From: Cladopsammia gracilis
Lineage: Eukaryota > Cnidaria > Anthozoa > Scleractinia > Dendrophylliidae
Direction: 5' to 3'
Assembly: GCA_022457155.1 (NCBI GenBank)
Contig: JAJGOT010000218.1
Location: 429,001 to 493,000 of the forward strand
DNA: 64,000 nt
Part shown: in pieces, positions 39,101 to 43,899 of the stretch
How the letters are laid out: each line of letters opens with the position of its first letter
Position numbering within the stretch: position 1 is the first letter of the stretch
Notes under the pieces: model-generated
Database searches by the model: none
The model's input: only the letters and a program-made list of their open reading frames with translations
Told to the model about the DNA's origin: nothing
Translations under genes and position numbers: made by a program

Positions 39101-39825
39101 CATGGTGAATCTACAATAAAAATATTATTTATTTACAAAAGGAGCTTTTTAAGTTTTATATTTATTTGACATTAAAGAATAGCATCCCGCTGGGAGAGGA
39201 AATGTTGTTTAGAAAAAATCCGTTACACACAATGTCAAAAATACGACTCGAGTTGGCATGAAAAATTCAATTCTGGGCCAGTTTAATATTGTGATATAGC
39301 GGCTGCACACTTGAAACGATTGACAGAATATTATGAATACTGCCGCTTGTCGGAGCAAACGATAGAGGCTCTAAAAGTGAATATGAAATGACAAATCAAT
39401 GACAAGTTACCTTCGTGAGTTGGGTTTTCGATTAGGTCCTGAGAATCACACAGTTTGGACTTGATTTTAGTGGTGGCTGCCAGGAATCTTGTGCAGTCGA
39501 GATACTCCTTTAAGCGATACAAGAACAAGGATTAATCACTTAAAAACTTATGTAAAGCTGACCTCAGACCAATTCAACTCATAAAGAAAAGTACAACAAA
39601 AACAACTACTTACTATGTCATCAATAAATGTCCTAAGTTTCTTTTCGTTTGAAAACAGAACGCAAAGCCGGTTGAGCCATTCGCCTCCGTCCTCGTCTGA
39701 AAGCGGAGATGAAATTTTTCAAAATGAGTTAACTCGCCTCGGCAGGCTTCCGTTGGTAATTTGTTTCTAATGTGCAGGAACTTACTTAATATGGTCAGCC
39801 ATCCTTCGAGTTTCTCGGCCACCAT
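41..39825 (-). CDS. PH-C2-RasGAP protein, SynGAP/DAB2IP/RASAL2 family (19 exons, 3' end outside window)
   Basis: The product is a Ras GTPase-activating protein, expected to bind membranes or partners through PH and C2 and to speed GTP hydrolysis by Ras-type GTPases at the membrane. I joined 19 exons (listed separately); all 18 introns are GT-AG and all phases agree, giving 556 codons plus one base. Domain order: PH start (residues ~6-40, EGWLTIL...W.NRLCVL), a basic linker (~74-160), PH second half (~162-213, ...KYFSCRSSQELEKW), C2 (~220-353, WIVEAKGL, YCELFFDK, LFWGENF, EKWYPV), then RasGAP (~370 onward). The arginine finger is R430 in VFRGNS, and the structural FLRFLCPAI motif is at ~538-546. 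PH-C2-GAP order and motif spacing fit the SynGAP family rather than RASA1 (SH2 domains) or GAP1 (two C2, then GAP-PH). The start is the first ATG after an in-frame stop (39949-39951). Introns range from 89 bp to 12.2 kb. The last GAP helices and the C-terminal tail lie beyond position 41. Confidence 0.95.
224..301 (-). CDS. RasGAP gene coding exon 18
   Basis: This 78-base exon lies between tttttcag and gttagc. It encodes DLRTTFYEFRRWCEGRSED and then LSTKLI, matching ELKEVFxSWRxxCxxRG..DI..RLI. Confidence 0.94.
617..729 (-). CDS. RasGAP gene coding exon 17
   Basis: This 113-base exon lies between ttcacag and gtgaga. It encodes IDPSKKTSGNIESNKQNLK and continues to CSSCFFP, matching the VDPSK...HQANLR....CVFP segment of relatives. 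Confidence 0.95.
1030..1145 (-). repeat. degenerate tRNA-like repeat with poly-A
   Basis: Read on the minus strand, a Pol III B-box-like GGGTTCGATTCTC and a weak A-box-like segment are followed by an A-rich run (A on the plus strand at 1038-1055). It resembles the head of a tRNA-derived SINE, too decayed for a functional tRNA. It lies in intron 16 of the RasGAP gene. Confidence 0.4.
1160..1312. mobile_element. degenerate TA-flanked MITE remnant
   Basis: The tract repeats CGTTATACCGGGG-like and AAGAGGTTC-like words and ends GGGTTCCACTGTA, a typical terminus of pogo/mariner-type MITEs. The left end is unclear. Confidence 0.35.
1876..1938 (-). CDS. RasGAP gene coding exon 16
   Basis: This 63-base exon lies between ccttgtag and gtaatg. 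It encodes YLQETLGDFVQSVYEFEEEC and one more Glu, the YLxDALGEFIxALYESxExCE segment of the GAP domain. It is phase 0 at both ends. Confidence 0.96.
2007..2157. mobile_element. short palindromic MITE
   Basis: CCAACGAGAACGTTGACGTC near the left edge is inverted as GACGTCAACATTCTCGTTG near the right edge, with further inverted similarity (GGCCACTGG / CTATTGGCC) inside. Confidence 0.5.
2262..2395 (+). mobile_element. hAT-type MITE, copy 1 (134 bp)
   Basis: The element is identical in length to the copies at 2657 and 31971. Its ends are GGGTGTTTCTTGGTGTTGCG and CGCAACACCAAGAAACTACC. Flanking octamers do not match here, so the target duplication has decayed or was lost. Confidence 0.8.
2464..2583. 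mobile_element. near-perfect palindromic MITE (120 bp)
   Basis: GGGGTCAATTTCATAA at the left is inverted at the right, with arms of about 50 bases rich in TTTACAAGTGTA and a short central loop. RNA or single strands would form a long hairpin. Confidence 0.7.
2585..2950 (-). mobile_element. TTAA-type MITE interrupted by hAT MITE copy 2
   Basis: The stretch from about 2615 to 2656 plus 2791-2950 aligns with the reverse complement of the MITE at 6728-6940 (GAACTGTAATCCACTTC, ATATTTGGTGG, TTTGGCGATATAAC, GGGACAGTGTCCCTT). The alignment breaks exactly where the hAT copy sits. Confidence 0.65.
2657..2790 (+). mobile_element. hAT-type MITE, copy 2 with 8-bp duplication
   Basis: The 134-bp element is flanked by CATCCTTG on both sides (2649-2656 and 2791-2798). 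Imperfect terminal inverted repeats of about 21 bases start GGGTGTTTCTTGG / GGTAGTTTCTTGG. Eight-base duplications are the hallmark of hAT transposition. It is inserted in an older TTAA-type MITE. Confidence 0.9.
3152..3231 (-). CDS. RasGAP gene coding exon 15 (arginine finger)
   Basis: This 80-base exon lies between aatacag and gtgagt. It encodes DENLVFRGNSFATKAMDSYM and then KMIGES. The Arg of VFRGNS aligns with the catalytic arginine finger of RasGAPs. The 115-base intron before it is open in a longer frame, which makes the naive 143-codon ORF misleading. Confidence 0.97.
3347..3443 (-). CDS. RasGAP gene coding exon 14 (GAP core)
   Basis: This 97-base exon lies between ttatttag and gtagat. 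It encodes DEISRVLLRILQASGKATEF and then SIVMEEVKNL, corresponding to LLxILQSTGKAxxFLxxLVMxEV of the family. Confidence 0.96.
3665..4105 (+). repeat. tRNA-derived SINE in RasGAP intron 13
   Basis: The head (3665-3738) has an A-box (TTAGCTGAGCCGG) and a B-box (GGTTCGAATCC, near 3718) in tRNA spacing. A body follows with GTGACGTTAAGCCGTTGGCC and GGGACGTTAAAGAACCC, words typical of invertebrate SINE bodies. The downstream boundary is uncertain. It is not a functional tRNA gene, as the stems are imperfect. Confidence 0.7.
4142..4207 (-). CDS. RasGAP gene coding exon 13
   Basis: This 66-base exon lies between tttttag and gtttgt. It encodes YLERNYMTVCQALEPVVSV, the YVTxNYRxLCxxLEPxLSV start of the RasGAP domain. 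It is phase 0 at both ends. Confidence 0.94.
4433..4477 (-). CDS. RasGAP gene coding exon 12
   Basis: This 45-base exon lies between ctttgtag and gtaaag. It encodes KVSILPVKCYGELLE, matching the SILPMELYKEFAE linker between C2 and GAP. It is phase 0 at both ends. Confidence 0.93.
4535..4885. repeat. degenerate TCTTAGAGAGGTGTC-repeat tract
   Basis: Variants of TTAGAGAGTTGTCTGTCTTAG recur about seven times after an ACAGTCAGCTCC-like terminus. This resembles decayed pogo/Tigger-type MITE subterminal repeats. It overlaps intron 11 without touching the exons. Confidence 0.4.
4982..5109 (-). CDS. RasGAP gene coding exon 11 (C2 domain end)
   Basis: This 128-base exon starts after tttcaag and ends at gtattt. 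It encodes SVDVPVDSLE, EKWYPVTMESGK and SIRIKFKYQ, the closing strands of the C2 domain. The donor is weaker than average. Element A begins 178 bases upstream of the acceptor. Confidence 0.96.
6062..6560 (+). repeat. 35-bp tandem array at left end of element A
   Basis: About 14 copies of a 35-base unit (GGGGCATCATAAAATCTCTG followed by TAAATTGACACAAAC) run in register; period confirmed by GGGGC at 6141 and 6176. The unit contains the element's subterminal motif, so it may be a transposase-binding array that expanded in tandem. Confidence 0.92.
6728..6940 (+). mobile_element. TTAA-flanked MITE
   Basis: AGGGACACTGTCCCGCTAAA at the left and its inverted counterpart CAGTTGGGACAGTATCCCT at the right are flanked by TTAA. 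The TTAA target is typical of piggyBac-type elements. It is related to the copies at 2585-2950 and 60580-60827. Confidence 0.75.
7080..8010. repeat. tandem-like remnants around poly-G, inverted pair
   Basis: GGACCATTATTTTTCTGGAG beside a G-run (7070-7108) is mirrored by CTCCAGAAAAATAATGGTCC at ~8000-8023, with TGCAAACAATTTTTTT words repeated inside both edges. The 0.95-kb segment is therefore bounded by inverted repeats and is probably another MITE-like insertion inside element A. No gene is recognised in it. Confidence 0.5.
8423..8478 (+). repeat. CCGCTCGG octamer microsatellite
   Basis: Six to seven copies of CCGCTCGA/CCGCTCGG form a GC-rich island in an AT-rich setting, about 280 bases before the putative first exon of element A. 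Confidence 0.85.
9296..10143. mobile_element. 0.85-kb long-inverted-repeat element
   Basis: The left half reads from ACATGGACCCAGG through TTTAAATAAATATGGCATTC, ATTATGGGATGCAGACAATC and TAGTGGAGTATAAACAAACA. The right half repeats these words inverted and in reverse order, ending GGGTCCATGTGT. Each arm is about 350-400 bases, with a small loop near 9640-9690. It lies inside element A. Confidence 0.75.
10801..10847. repeat. small hairpin TTTGACAACCCGC
   Basis: TTTGACAACCCGC is inverted as GCGGGTTGTCAAA after about 20 bases, consistent with a tiny MITE or hairpin. Confidence 0.6.
14390..14951. mobile_element. ATCGAT-rich DNA element with 7-8 bp duplication
   Basis: CCCGGCCTGTTAAATCGATG at the left and ATTTAACAGGCCGGG at the right form the terminal inverted repeat. 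AAAAGTA flanks both sides (14383-14389, 14952-14958). Both subterminal regions are dense in ATCGAT/TCGATT words. The centre (14577-14780) is open on the minus strand for 67 codons with balanced composition and could be a degenerate coding fragment of unknown origin. Confidence 0.7.
15009..15148. mobile_element. TA-flanked MITE, AGAGTGATT family, copy 1
   Basis: AGAGTGATTGTACTACACTC at the left is mirrored by GTTAAGTAAAATCACTCT at the right, between TA dinucleotides. Confidence 0.65.
15161..15195 (+). repeat. (AAT)n microsatellite
   Basis: AATAATAAT repeats over about 30 bases. The next 250 bases stay extremely AT-rich. Confidence 0.9.
15848..16155. mobile_element. TA-flanked MITE, AGAGTGATT family, copy 2
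   Basis: AGAGTGATTTTACTTCAACTG is inverted exactly at the right end (CAGTTGAAGTAAAATCACTCT). Inner inverted words such as CGTGAAATAGTAGAATAGT suggest that a related element is nested inside. Confidence 0.75.
16190..17025 (-). repeat. right subterminal repeat region of element A
   Basis: Variants of TTTTACAGACATTTT and TTTACAGAGATTTT recur over 800 bases, inverted relative to the left array but irregular in spacing. A 160-base block (TTTACAGAGAAAACGTGAAC and following) is duplicated in tandem at ~16361 and ~16521. Confidence 0.8.
17336..17421 (-). CDS. RasGAP gene coding exon 10 (C2 domain)
   Basis: This 86-base exon lies between ttacag and gtaagc. It encodes DLPEVKTVTIQIYKEAD, then a lysine-rich loop, as in relatives (NLPAVRALRLHLYRD..KKRKK). 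The following 12.2-kb intron contains element A, only 310 bases downstream of this donor. Confidence 0.96.
17887..18508 (-). mobile_element. hAT-type MITE, copy 4, split by a 0.48-kb insertion
   Basis: 17887-17926 and 18410-18508 together align with the reverse complement of the 134-bp MITE (GGTGTTGCGGATG...CCAAATG, then AAATGACGTCAAACAAAAGA...ACCAAGAAATG). The break falls at AAATG, which is present on both sides. This copy is clearly older than copies 2 and 3. Confidence 0.75.
17930..18215 (-). repeat. tRNA-derived SINE copy (minus)
   Basis: It shares body words with the SINEs at 34105 and 42432 (TTAACCCGGTTTCTG, AGAGTATTGCTACTC, GGGATGCTAGT, GTCGCCGGTGCC) and ends with a decayed tRNA-like head (ACCGACCATCAGATCTGAAG). 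It makes up most of the insertion in hAT copy 4. Confidence 0.7.
18638..18736 (-). CDS. RasGAP gene coding exon 9 (C2 domain)
   Basis: This 99-base exon lies between cttccag and gtgagt. It encodes FYCELFFDKVIYAKTS and DILFWGENFAF, matching the YCEL..D..YA.T...FWGE.F.F pattern of the SynGAP-family C2 domain. It lies just beside the split hAT MITE at 17887-18508. Confidence 0.96.
19494..19684. mobile_element. MITE with 20+ bp inverted ends
   Basis: TTTTAGTATAAATCTACTAG at the left is exactly inverted at the right (CTAGTAGATTTATACTAAAA). The interior is unrelated to known coding sequence. Confidence 0.75.
20107..20214 (-). CDS. RasGAP gene coding exon 8 (C2 domain start)
   Basis: This 108-base exon lies between ttcatag and gtaaga. 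After a linker it reads IGLTVWIVEAKGLTDKPKR, the first strand and loop of a C2 domain (LxLWIIEAxxLPxKK in relatives). Confidence 0.95.
20389..20560. mobile_element. palindromic MITE
   Basis: ATTATCGCAATAAGAAGTTTC...ATCATTATCAAGTAGAGAAT is mirrored on the right (ATTCTCTACTTGATAATGAT...GAAACATCTTATCGCTATGA). The arms are about 70 bases. Confidence 0.75.
21521..21937 (+). CDS. uncharacterised ORF with possible signal peptide
   Basis: A 138-codon frame lies in RasGAP intron 7 on the opposite strand. The third Met (near 21596) would give a basic n-region followed by NICVIIVLLSCQTQIYS, a plausible signal peptide, and a Cys-containing remainder (CTNLACGYQCY, GYKC). I recognise no family. In sequence this AT-rich a frame of this length can arise by chance, and there is no supporting intron structure. 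Confidence 0.25.
   Translation: MMSFLRFIYRIFYFIIKCYMRGRTNMELRIKIFPSRITYTRNICVIIVLLSCQTQIYSKTLKGRLSGNSWFSHDVIEIQKSKVYILQSCTNLACGYQCYNLSQKVSGFNDVLLPIYKGYKCVTQFVTLFQKRRENKQN
22484..22600 (+). repeat. AGAGT/AGAGC pentanucleotide microsatellite
   Basis: AGAGTAGAGCAGAGCAGAGC and related pentamers continue with decay over about 110 bases. The tract ends 50 bases before the donor of RasGAP exon 7. Confidence 0.85.
22651..22805 (-). CDS. RasGAP gene coding exon 7 (PH domain, second half)
   Basis: This 155-base exon lies between aaaacag and gtaaca. It contains RPIHPSILSRQHCFQVTT, then TKYFSCRSSQELEKWV, the CFEVTT...CFxCRS...DKW signature of the SynGAP-family PH domain. The conserved C-terminal helix Trp is present. 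The opposite strand is also open here but shows no family motif. Confidence 0.96.
22985..23345. mobile_element. foldback element with SINE-like loop
   Basis: CATAGCTCAGAAAGAGGTCG and GACACCTTATTGAG at the left are inverted at 23290-23330 (CTCAATAAGTGTCCGACCTC and CTTCTGAGCTATAG). The loop holds a tRNA-like sequence. Confidence 0.65.
23132..23217 (+). repeat. tRNA-like SINE head
   Basis: A weak A-box (TGTGGTACGGTAGG) and a good B-box (AGGTTCAATCC) are spaced as in a tRNA, followed by a T-rich tail. The cloverleaf is imperfect. Confidence 0.4.
23347..23495. mobile_element. 149-bp MITE with perfect 20-bp ends
   Basis: AGGCCCACCTTCACCCAAAA at the left is perfectly inverted at the right. It abuts the foldback element at 22985-23345. 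Confidence 0.8.
23723..24177. mobile_element. 0.45-kb palindromic MITE
   Basis: GAAGTGCCTATCATCCCTAG at the left and CTTTTTAGGGGTGATAGGCAC at the right begin arms of about 140 bases that include ATTTACAAAATGCTAATTA and its inverse. Confidence 0.8.
24180..24720 (+). repeat. ~106-bp tandem repeat
   Basis: About five units contain GGTTCTAACTTTTGAGTCTG, GTGACCATTCAAATGAAAGC and TATTATGCTGTACAAG. GCTGTACAAG recurs 106 bases apart (24251, 24357). The units are the reverse-complement relatives of the 88-bp array at 46.3 kb. Confidence 0.85.
24721..26129. other. intron 6 sequence, no gene seen
   Basis: Apart from short poly-A/T runs, I see no repeat boundaries or exon-like segments in this part of the intron. 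Confidence 0.5.
26130..26208 (-). CDS. RasGAP gene coding exon 6 (linker)
   Basis: This 79-base exon lies between tttccag and gtaagt and has a single open frame, GFSSLSAPPIRWRSQETLD and on, ending in phase 0. It resembles the Ser-rich segment before the second PH half in DAB2IP-type proteins. Confidence 0.9.
26209..31688. other. introns 4-5, mostly featureless; single repeat units
   Basis: Outside exon 5 the sequence is AT-rich with a G-run at 28529-28541. Single decayed units of the dispersed 88/106-bp repeat lie at about 29965-30060 (GTCTGTCGACGAAATCCTAT, TTTGGCAGTACTTTTGCG) and 30715-30895. Open frames here (for example 27258-27539) show no family features. Confidence 0.45.
28167..28252 (-). 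CDS. RasGAP gene coding exon 5 (linker)
   Basis: This 86-base exon lies between tttgcag and gtaaga. It encodes DFSKKIADGIRSHRSRS and on to ANDD, with a Gly codon split into exon 6. It is basic and Ser-rich. Confidence 0.9.
31689..31786 (-). CDS. RasGAP gene coding exon 4 (basic linker)
   Basis: A ctgcag acceptor and gtaagt donor bound 98 bases. A second frame is also open in this exon, but only the frame LSRVHRLRLSRRFF...SSKLS fits exons 3 and 5. The Arg-rich stretch corresponds to the basic insert inside the PH region of SynGAP-family proteins. Confidence 0.87.
31971..32104 (+). mobile_element. hAT-type MITE, copy 3 with 8-bp duplication
   Basis: The 134-bp element is flanked by CATCTTTT on both sides (31963-31970, 32105-32112). 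It is nearly identical to copies 1 and 2, indicating recent activity. It sits 185 bases upstream of the exon 4 acceptor, in intron 3. Confidence 0.92.
33256..33417 (+). CDS. possible first exon of an unknown secreted or membrane protein
   Basis: ATG in a good context (AACCATGG) opens a 54-codon frame with a hydrophobic stretch (PHLLVIVYCCWQIL) and ends at a strong AGAAG/gtatgt donor, phase 2. The next plausible acceptor (gttacag, ~33695) leads within ten codons to a stop in phase. It lies on the strand opposite the RasGAP gene, in intron 3. No family is recognised. Confidence 0.25.
33793..34088. mobile_element. MITE with perfect 25-bp inverted ends
   Basis: TATACACCAAATTGAAGAAA and the next five bases are exactly inverted at 34064-34088. 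The subterminal CATGAACGATG/CATCGTTCATG words are also inverted. Confidence 0.8.
34105..34402 (-). repeat. tRNA-derived SINE copy (minus)
   Basis: It is the same family as 17930-18215 and 42432-42745: TTAACACGGTTTCTGTAGCA, TATTGCTACTCCCC, GTCGCCGGTACCC, and a head ending CGCTAACCACTACATCAACA, the inverse of the A-box. Confidence 0.8.
34403..35454. other. intron 3 sequence, single decayed repeat unit
   Basis: A decayed 88/106-bp unit lies at about 34465-34600, and a small inverted pair (CAACCAACACTACGGTG / CACAGTACTGGTTGTTC) near 35080-35120. I see nothing else. Confidence 0.45.
35455..35935 (-). repeat. 0.48-kb dispersed element with ETS-type sites, copy 1
   Basis: It aligns in inverse orientation with 50437-50885. 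One end is ACTCATGCGCGTAGCGGCAT, the other TGAGTGTAGGCTGCTTGCAG. Several CACTTCCGG-type words lie in the middle third (near 35578, 35607, 35624 and 35638). Confidence 0.85.
36655..37455 (+). repeat. diverged direct duplication (~490-bp period)
   Basis: CATTCCCTTTGGAAGAATGA, AAATTTTGAACAACTCGGC, TTACTGATAATTTCGCTA, AAATTAAACCGACAAACAG and TACCGCGGTCC at 36660-36940 recur in the same order at 37165-37420. No gene is seen in either copy. Confidence 0.75.
38146..38337 (-). CDS. candidate 63-residue single-pass membrane microprotein
   Basis: From ATAAAATGG the frame MVDWPNFVIF...QTAVLYLALVLFSVSYSIIA...VLVIVQRVNVSIKD runs to a stop, giving one long hydrophobic helix and a polar tail. It is intact and has a plausible start context, but lies inside RasGAP intron 3 on the same strand, has no recognised relatives and could be chance. 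Confidence 0.25.
   Translation of the reverse strand: MVDWPNFVIFVEQNVPLLQTAVLYLALVLFSVSYSIIAVFVLVIVQRVNVSIKDTDQAKTLLM
39411..39507 (-). CDS. RasGAP gene coding exon 3
   Basis: This 97-base exon opens with EYLDCTRFLAA and ends ENPTHE plus one base before a gtaact donor. It joins exon 2 in phase 0 and exon 4 in phase 1. The intron that follows is 7.6 kb. Confidence 0.88.
39614..39696 (-). CDS. RasGAP gene coding exon 2 (PH domain, first half)
   Basis: A ctttcag acceptor and gtaagt donor bound 83 bases. The frame gives an Asn split with exon 1, then EDGGEW, NRLCVLF and KKLRTFIDDI, the W..R..VL pattern of PH strands 2-4. The exon ends in phase 0. Confidence 0.88.
39786..39825 (-). CDS. RasGAP gene coding exon 1 (start codon, PH strand 1)
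   Basis: Forty bases from ATG to a strong gtaagt donor encode MVAEKLEGWLTIL plus one base. The GWL motif is the usual opening of a PH domain. An in-frame TGA lies 126 bases upstream with no ATG between, so this ATG is the likely start if the 5' exon is continuous; a spliced 5' leader is not excluded. Confidence 0.82.
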
Positions 39826-40250
39826 TGAGCAAACCAAGGCAGGGAACACGTGAATTATTTGCGGAAAAAAAGGCGACCCAATTCCTTCTCCCCATGCGAT
39901 GAGCACTGTCCTTCTGTGATTTTCACACTTGCAATCTAGTTCTCTTTGTCAATATCAACCATTCATTACATATGCGAAAGGACAGCTATATAGTCGTAAG
40001 TGTTTATAGCTGAATTGGCCAATCGTGTTACTGCCCTTTGTTTAGAGATAATTGCCGATTTTGTAAAGGTTACGTAGTCATATTTTCATTTGACGTGACC
40101 CTTTACTCAAATGAGGGGTCATCTGAGGCTATTAATCATCGTTTCGAACCGCATGACGAACGAAAATACTTAAGCGGTTAATTTCTCTCGGAAGGAGATA
40201 CAAAAGTTTTGAGAAAAAAAAGAATAAGAAAAAGAGAAGTTAATGAGTAA
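39826..40250 (-). promoter_or_regulatory. 5' flank of RasGAP gene
   Basis: The reading frame of exon 1 stays open for 41 codons upstream of the ATG until TGA at 39949-39951. No clear TATA box, initiator or CpG island is visible, so the position of the transcription start is undetermined. Confidence 0.3.
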
Positions 40251-42280
40251 ACAATGCACGAGTTTTATTCTTTGTAATTAATTCTTCACAGAGGTGGAGA
40301 ATCACCCTGCGATATGATCCAACGACAATTAAACAATTTTAAAACTTGTCGATATGTATGCTCGGAGGGTTTTCAAACGGAGAGGCCATTAAGTCACAAG
40401 ATTTAAAAGAGCACATATTGGTTTTCTATGGTCGTATCAACTTTAGTTTGTTTGTAAATAGCCAGAGGACTACGTTCATGTAAAGTTTGGCTCAAAGGCA
40501 AACATATCAGAGTTCACAAAAAGAACCCGAGTAAATCTAGAATGATCTCGGAAATGCCGATCTCGGAGAGCAAGGTGAGCCACTAAAGCTGAAGGAAAAA
40601 ACACTTTATAACTTTAGACTACACCAAGTTGTATCTGTGGAAATGATGGAACACAGTTAAGTGCAAATTAATATACAAAGAGCTCAAATAAATATGAATG
40701 CCCTTGTGCGAAGTGCTGAGTTATAACGTCAAGAGTATTTTAGGACAATCAGATATTTGGTACTAGCTGTCTTGCGTTTTGTGTTCAGTTTTCAACAGGG
40801 AAATATAGTGTTTCGTTTCTTACGTCAGAACAATAAACTATGCTTCGTTGCTTCACAAGTGGCACATTTGGTAAACTCGCGCTACTGAACAATATTGATT
40901 GATCAATGAACTTCTCGAAAAATGCTACAATTATGAACTTGGCCTCCTGAACGGCAGTACATGATCGAAAAATATATCTACAAAGGCAGGATAGAAGCTC
41001 AAGCACGTAACAGTGTTCCATTTTACGCTAAAAAGCGAATGGGTTACGTTTCACAAGATATGTTACTCAATGATCGATGTTATGTCTTTTTGTTGCAAAG
41101 ATGGAGTAGCCAGCAACTGCAAATGACGAGGCAGCCTTGAGATCGTGAAATCTAACTTTTTAGCCACAAGACTATTTTCGGGCACAAAACGTTCAAGAGC
41201 ACGGAATTTTGCGCCCGAAATGCACCAGTGACAAAGTAAGTTAAACCACTTTGAACTAATCGCTCACGTGCTTCAGCTTTGTGTAAGGATGCCCTTAAAA
41301 CGACGACTTATATCAACTGGCGACGCATGACTTACTGCACCAACTTCTTTCTAATTGTTGATCGTACAGCTCACTCAACTGTAAACTGATTATGCAATCC
41401 TAGAATCCAGAATTTGTCCTCCAGAATTTGGAAGACACTGCGCAAAAAAAAGGAAAAGAAAAAGTGGGCTCACGATACAGACACGTGCAGTGGTGGGCGA
41501 TATTATGTGTAAATAACTTGATCTCCGACTGGATAATTCCTTTTTTGGTAAATCTCTTGGGCTACTTTTAATTTAACCCTTCCATTCTTCAAAGACACCA
41601 AAATCAAAATTCACGTTAAAATTCCAAATTCGATTTTGTAAAAAAAAAACAATTAATAAAAACAAACGTATCAAATGAAAGTTCTGCTGGAGAGCGTTAA
41701 TTTGAATGAAAACACCACAGGGCTTTTTCCACAGACTCAACAGTTAGAACCACATTACACCACCCAGAAGTTTAATCTAAAAACTGGAAAAGGTTAAGCA
41801 GCAAAAACACTGAAATGTCAGTTTCAATCTTTTCTATGCCAGCTTTGCGCTAAATGGTACTTTATCATCGGATATACCGTAAATCTCAGCTTTAATGAAA
41901 AGCCCCAGTGCTTTGTCATTGCTTCAATTTCACTGTCATCAAGAGTTAAAAACGAGGACATCACTGGATTGTATACTGTCTACTCGCAGATTACCCGTCC
42001 AGCAAAGCTTTCTTCTCCGGCAATCCAATTAGCTGAAGCATTAACTTGGAGTTTTCTTTCTACTTCACAATTCGACCATTAATTAACGACCGCTCAACGT
42101 AAAAGAGTCGACCTTAGAAATAGAAATGCTACGTGCAACAAGAAATGCCTAAAATTGTTGAAATACACAACATTAATTTGGCCAACACTTTCCGAGAAAA
42201 TCCTAACGGAAGGTCACGCACAATAACGCGCACGACCGGGATTTTTGGTTTTCCGTGTAAAATGGGTTCAAACTGCTAGG
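40251..42280. other. intergenic, no gene recognised
   Basis: A decayed 88-bp repeat unit lies at about 41695-41765. A 78-codon minus-strand frame (40785-41021) starts with ATG but has no recognised features. Confidence 0.4.
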
Positions 42281-42431
42281 TTATGTTCAGCATTTCCTTT
42301 TCCCACGGTAATTGGTCACGCTACACATGGGTACCCCTGGGTAATCAGGGGAGCAAGAGTGTTTAAAACAAAGTGATAAAACAAAGCTAAGTTGAATGAG
42401 AGTACAGGAAGTAAAGGCACACTGGAGGCGA

Positions 42432-42745
42432 GAAGATGCGGTGGTGTAGTTGTTAGCGCGTTGGACTTTCAATTCAGCCTGAAGGTCTGTGGTTCCAGGC
42501 CTGGTCTCTGCCGTCGAGTTGTTTATTTAGTCAAGAAACTTTGCCCACATTGTCTCTCTTTCCACCCTGCTGTATAAATGGGTACCGACGACATAATTCT
42601 GGGGGTTGACCCTGTGATGAGTGAATCCCATCCAGGGGGGAGTAGCAATACTCCTAGTTGCTTCATGCTACAGAAACCGGGTAAACACCGGCCGTGTGGG
42701 CTCCCTGTGGCTCGTGCTCGACTTAACCTCACCTGATACAAATCA
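42432..42745 (+). repeat. tRNA-derived SINE copy (plus)
   Basis: The head has an A-box-like GGTGTAGTTGTTAGCGCGTT and a B-box-like GGTCTGTGGTTCCAGGCC. The body carries GGGTACCGACGACATAATTC, AGTAGCAATACTCC, ACAGAAACCGGGTAAAC. It is the best preserved of three copies. Confidence 0.85.
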
Positions 42746-43406
42746 CAAAATGACATTTTGCCATCCAACCATTCACCACTATGGAGTTCTCTACACTAAA
42801 AACAAAAGAAAGTTTGGTGCTTCTCATGCACGCCTCCATTCGGATGTGTTCCTAAGACCTTCTACATATACAAGACTACGATATCAACTAGCGAATAAAA
42901 AATAAATTTAACCTGTTTGTGTTATACAACAGAAATTTCGTGGAATCAGGTCGCTACATGCGCTAAATCACAGCATTTCAACCGTTTAAAGCTGAAGAAA
43001 AGCTTGTTATTAGAAGAAGTAAGTTCGAAGCCGACATCTCTCAATAACTCTTCGTTAAAACTGACCCACCGCAAGAACCATATTTTATTGTAAATCATTA
43101 TTTGGTAGTTACCTTCATTTATTATTTTAATCACTCGAACCATTTAGGATGTAGACGTTGAAGTTAGGCACATGACAAGTATACACCTAATTGTAATAAC
43201 GTCATATAAAATAGCAAGTAACAAATAGGGATTAATTAGCTTAATGTTATCTACAGGGGATGGAAGAAGAGAGATTGTTAAAAAATTAAAAAAAAAAATG
43301 TTCATTCCTGAGATAAAAAAAAAATCATTCATTTATTTAACAGAAATTTGTTGAGAAGAAATATCTGTTGAAATATCGTGTTTGGGAAGTATACCTCTGC
43401 AAATAG

Positions 43407-43690
43407 AGCAATCTTCCACTGAGTGTCGAAAGTAATTTCGCGATTGCTTTGGTTTTGCATTGCTACGCTTTGTGATTGGCTAAAAAATCCCGCGCCACTT
43501 TCTCAACCAATCAGAAGTAAAACAAAAACCAATCATGACTTGCTTTCACGCGTTTTCCCGCGCTAGGTACCAGCTGCACGTATTTGCTTCGAGTTCTGAT
43601 TGGTTCATTGGATTGTCTATGTCTGCTGTGATTGGTCAGAGTAATAACTTTGGTTTTGGTTTTACGACACTCAATTGAAAACCGCTCGGT
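43407..43690 (+). mobile_element. MITE family with 32-bp unit, single-unit copy
   Basis: Ends carry GAGTGTCG and inverted CGACACTC. It contains one GTTCATTGGATTGTCTATGT unit. It aligns with 49195-50310, which has about 30 such units. CCAAT/ATTGG words are frequent. Confidence 0.8.
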
Positions 43691-43899
43691 CATTAAGGTA
43701 ATTAATTCCTATTTGTTATTTTGTTTTTCTGTACATGTATGACAACGTTCCTGCAATTAGGTGTATAAAAAAACAACAAAATAATCAAAAAAAAGGAATA
43801 AATAAACATATCATTATGTCATCATTAAAAAAGTAACGAGAAGCTGAGTCACTTCATTGGTTGACAGTAAGCCAGCAAAAGGAGCGGATAACTATATTA

